The position numbers were made by a program, and so were the translations under genes. From NCBI GenBank assembly GCA_014904845.1, contig MU119375.1, positions 53,593-117,592 of the forward strand: DNA of 64,000 nt. The letters run 5' to 3'. A model generated the notes under the pieces. The model saw only the letters and a list, made by a program, of their open reading frames with translations, did no database searches and was not told the origin of the DNA. Within the stretch, counting starts at the first letter, position 1; each line of letters starts with the position of its first letter. The DNA is from Acephala macrosclerotiorum. Taxonomy: Eukaryota; Ascomycota; Leotiomycetes; Helotiales; Mollisiaceae. Of this stretch, positions 63,850 through 64,000 are shown one piece after another.

Positions 63850-64000
63850 TAATTTTTTTTAATTATATTTTATTTTATTTTATTTTATTTTATTTTTTTT
63901 AATTATATTTTATTTTATTTTATTTTATTTTATTTTATTTTATTTTATTTTATTTTATTTTATTTTATTTTATTTTATTTTATTTTATTTTATTTTATTT
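63850..64000. repeat. (TTTTA)n microsatellite at the window edge
   Basis: Two blocks of TTTTA pentamers, each introduced by TTTTTTTTAATTATA (about 63,852 and 63,893), the second running off the window end. The repeated lead-in shows a local duplication. Confidence 0.9.

Noticed and set aside
1..64000. tRNA, rRNA or CRISPR loci
   Set aside because: No cloverleaf with A and B boxes, no conserved rRNA segments and no repeat-spacer array were seen; the regular arrays present are simple or coding tandem repeats.

Overview
The window is nuclear DNA of a filamentous ascomycete (Pezizomycotina; a leotiomycete-like fungus is my guess, not proven). Genes have 44-69 bp introns with fungal branch sites. 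They include a Rad53/Cds1-type checkpoint kinase, fungal STAND N-terminal domain genes and a carboxylesterase. Long AT-rich stretches carry C-to-T/G-to-A decay of the kind left by repeat-induced point mutation (RIP).

Layout. (1) 1-27.2 kb is AT-rich, gene-free decayed repeat DNA with a higher-order 15-bp/804-bp tandem repeat at 13.6-15.6 kb and long homopolymers. (2) 27.24-28.28 kb holds a compact, undecayed LTR element (TRIM/SMART-like): two identical 129-bp LTRs, a primer-binding-like site and a purine tract, but no obvious protein. (3) 29.65-32.17 kb, minus strand, is a RIP-mutated DUF3435 tyrosine recombinase with a C2H2 zinc-finger tail, the family of Starship 'captains'. (4) 32.6-38.9 kb alternates almost pure A/T blocks, in which C and G survive nearly only as CpG, with two islands of normal composition (34.0-35.06 and 35.9-36.9 kb) that carry short repeats and unrecognised sequence.

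(5) From 38.97 kb the composition becomes genic. Three tandem paralogues of a small secreted cysteine-containing protein come first; the outer two are pseudogenes and only the middle one is intact. Then come an intact FHA-kinase-FHA checkpoint kinase (43.7-47.6 kb), a broken C5 cytosine DNA methyltransferase (49.05-50.9 kb) running into a small AT-rich island, an intact phosphotransferase (APH) family gene (51.67-52.56 kb) and a secreted carboxylesterase (53.38-55.06 kb).

(6) 55.4-63.2 kb is a minus-strand array of four genes sharing the fungal N-terminal domain of STAND proteins but lacking any NACHT/NB-ARC. One has a 13-aa tandem-repeat tail. One fuses this domain to the cytosolic C-terminus of a KHA1-type K+/H+ antiporter without the membrane exchanger. 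(7) The window ends in AT-rich DNA with a TTTTA microsatellite.

A common thread: the broken members of both local gene families carry in-frame stops where alignment to a sister gene or to the local reading predicts Gln or Trp (CAA/CAG to TAA/TAG, TGG to TAG). This suggests that RIP-like mutation has reached ordinary duplicated genes beside the AT-rich compartment.
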